A DNA stretch of 5,410 nt from NCBI GenBank assembly GCA_025450155.1, contig JANWIB010000017.1:1-5410 (forward strand), written 5' to 3'. This stretch comes from Sphingobacteriaceae bacterium. GTDB lineage: Bacteria > Bacteroidota > Bacteroidia > Sphingobacteriales > Sphingobacteriaceae. The notes beneath the pieces are model-generated. The model saw only the letters and a program-made list of their open reading frames with translations. It was not told where the DNA came from and did no database searches. The translations under genes and the position numbers were made by a program. This document shows positions 5,278 through 5,410 of the stretch, piece by piece (position 1 is the stretch's first letter; each line of letters begins with the position of its first letter).

Positions 5278-5410
5278 ATGAACCGTTTATTAAAATTTCT
5301 TCTCAGCATACTATTTGCCGTTAATTTTTATGGCGCTTTTGCTCAATCGGCTCCTTTTTGGAATGAGATACAAGCCTATAAAAAGCAAGATAGCATTGCA
5401 TTCCCACCAA
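5278..5410 (+). CDS. Secreted protein, probable SGNH/GDSL-type hydrolase (N-terminal fragment, runs off right edge)
   Basis: An open frame from the ATG at 5278 runs to the window edge, giving 44 residues. Residues 1-22 form a classical signal peptide: MNRLLK, a hydrophobic core, and GAFA with likely signal peptidase I cleavage before QSAPF. The mature start, PFWNEIQAYKKQDSIAFPP, resembles the N-terminus of Bacteroidota SGNH/GDSL-type esterases, where a similar F-W-x-x-I-x-A-F/Y-K-x-Q-D stretch precedes the catalytic GxSS block. That catalytic block would lie just beyond the window, so the call rests on recall of this short leader only. The product would be exported to the periplasm or beyond, probably acting on esters such as acetylated carbohydrates. 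It begins 24 bp after the trhO terminator; I see no clear promoter in that gap. Confidence 0.55.
   Translation, partial: MNRLLKFLLSILFAVNFYGAFAQSAPFWNEIQAYKKQDSIAFPP

Noticed and set aside
1..5410. A defence, mobile or biosynthetic system spread over the window
   Set aside because: All recognisable genes are core metabolic, translation, regulatory or envelope genes; no nuclease, transposase, toxin, reverse transcriptase or repeat array is visible.

Overview
This window looks like an ordinary chromosomal segment of a Bacteroidota bacterium, most likely of the Sphingobacteriaceae (Pedobacter/Mucilaginibacter type). That placement is an inference from four things: moderately AT-rich DNA, promoters of the Bacteroidota form TTG-N20-TAnnTTTG, few Shine-Dalgarno sequences before the starts, and Kbl, PheS, TrhO and lipoprotein sequences that read like Bacteroidota members of their families. 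I see no insertion sequence, prophage, CRISPR array, tRNA or rRNA.

Left part, minus strand, in transcription order: kbl (2-amino-3-ketobutyrate CoA ligase, 2537-3724), pheS (phenylalanyl-tRNA synthetase alpha subunit, 1478-2512), a small lipoprotein with a decayed Rieske-like fold (1062-1478), a TetR-family regulator (485-1060), and the N-terminal part of rsgA (30S-maturation GTPase, running off the left edge). pheS, the lipoprotein gene and tetR are packed tightly. The pheS stop and lipoprotein start share one base (TGATG), and the lipoprotein stop lies one base before the tetR start (TAACATG). These three therefore probably form one translationally coupled operon. kbl and rsgA have their own plausible promoters, and pheS has a strong -7 element in the 24-bp gap after kbl.

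Centre: a 164-bp divergent intergenic region (3725-3888) holds the kbl promoter and a small inverted repeat.

Right part, plus strand: an unrecognised 69-residue ORF (3889-4098) ending at a clear intrinsic terminator; trhO (tRNA U34 hydroxylase, rhodanese family, 4239-5234) with its own TATCTTTG promoter element and a terminator whose stem contains the trhO stop codon; and the first 44 codons of a secreted protein resembling SGNH/GDSL hydrolases, cut by the right edge.

The genes share a loose translation and ribosome theme (pheS, trhO, rsgA) but do not form an obvious dedicated system, and I did not find a new multi-gene system. The most interesting points are: (1) the PheS motif 2 region, where residues that normally read FHQ-x-E read FHRRA, changing two phenylalanine-binding positions; (2) the Rieske-like lipoprotein that lost cluster ligands but kept the disulfide cysteines and is coupled to pheS; (3) promoter elements exactly 7 nt before the rsgA and pheS ATGs, suggesting near-leaderless transcripts.
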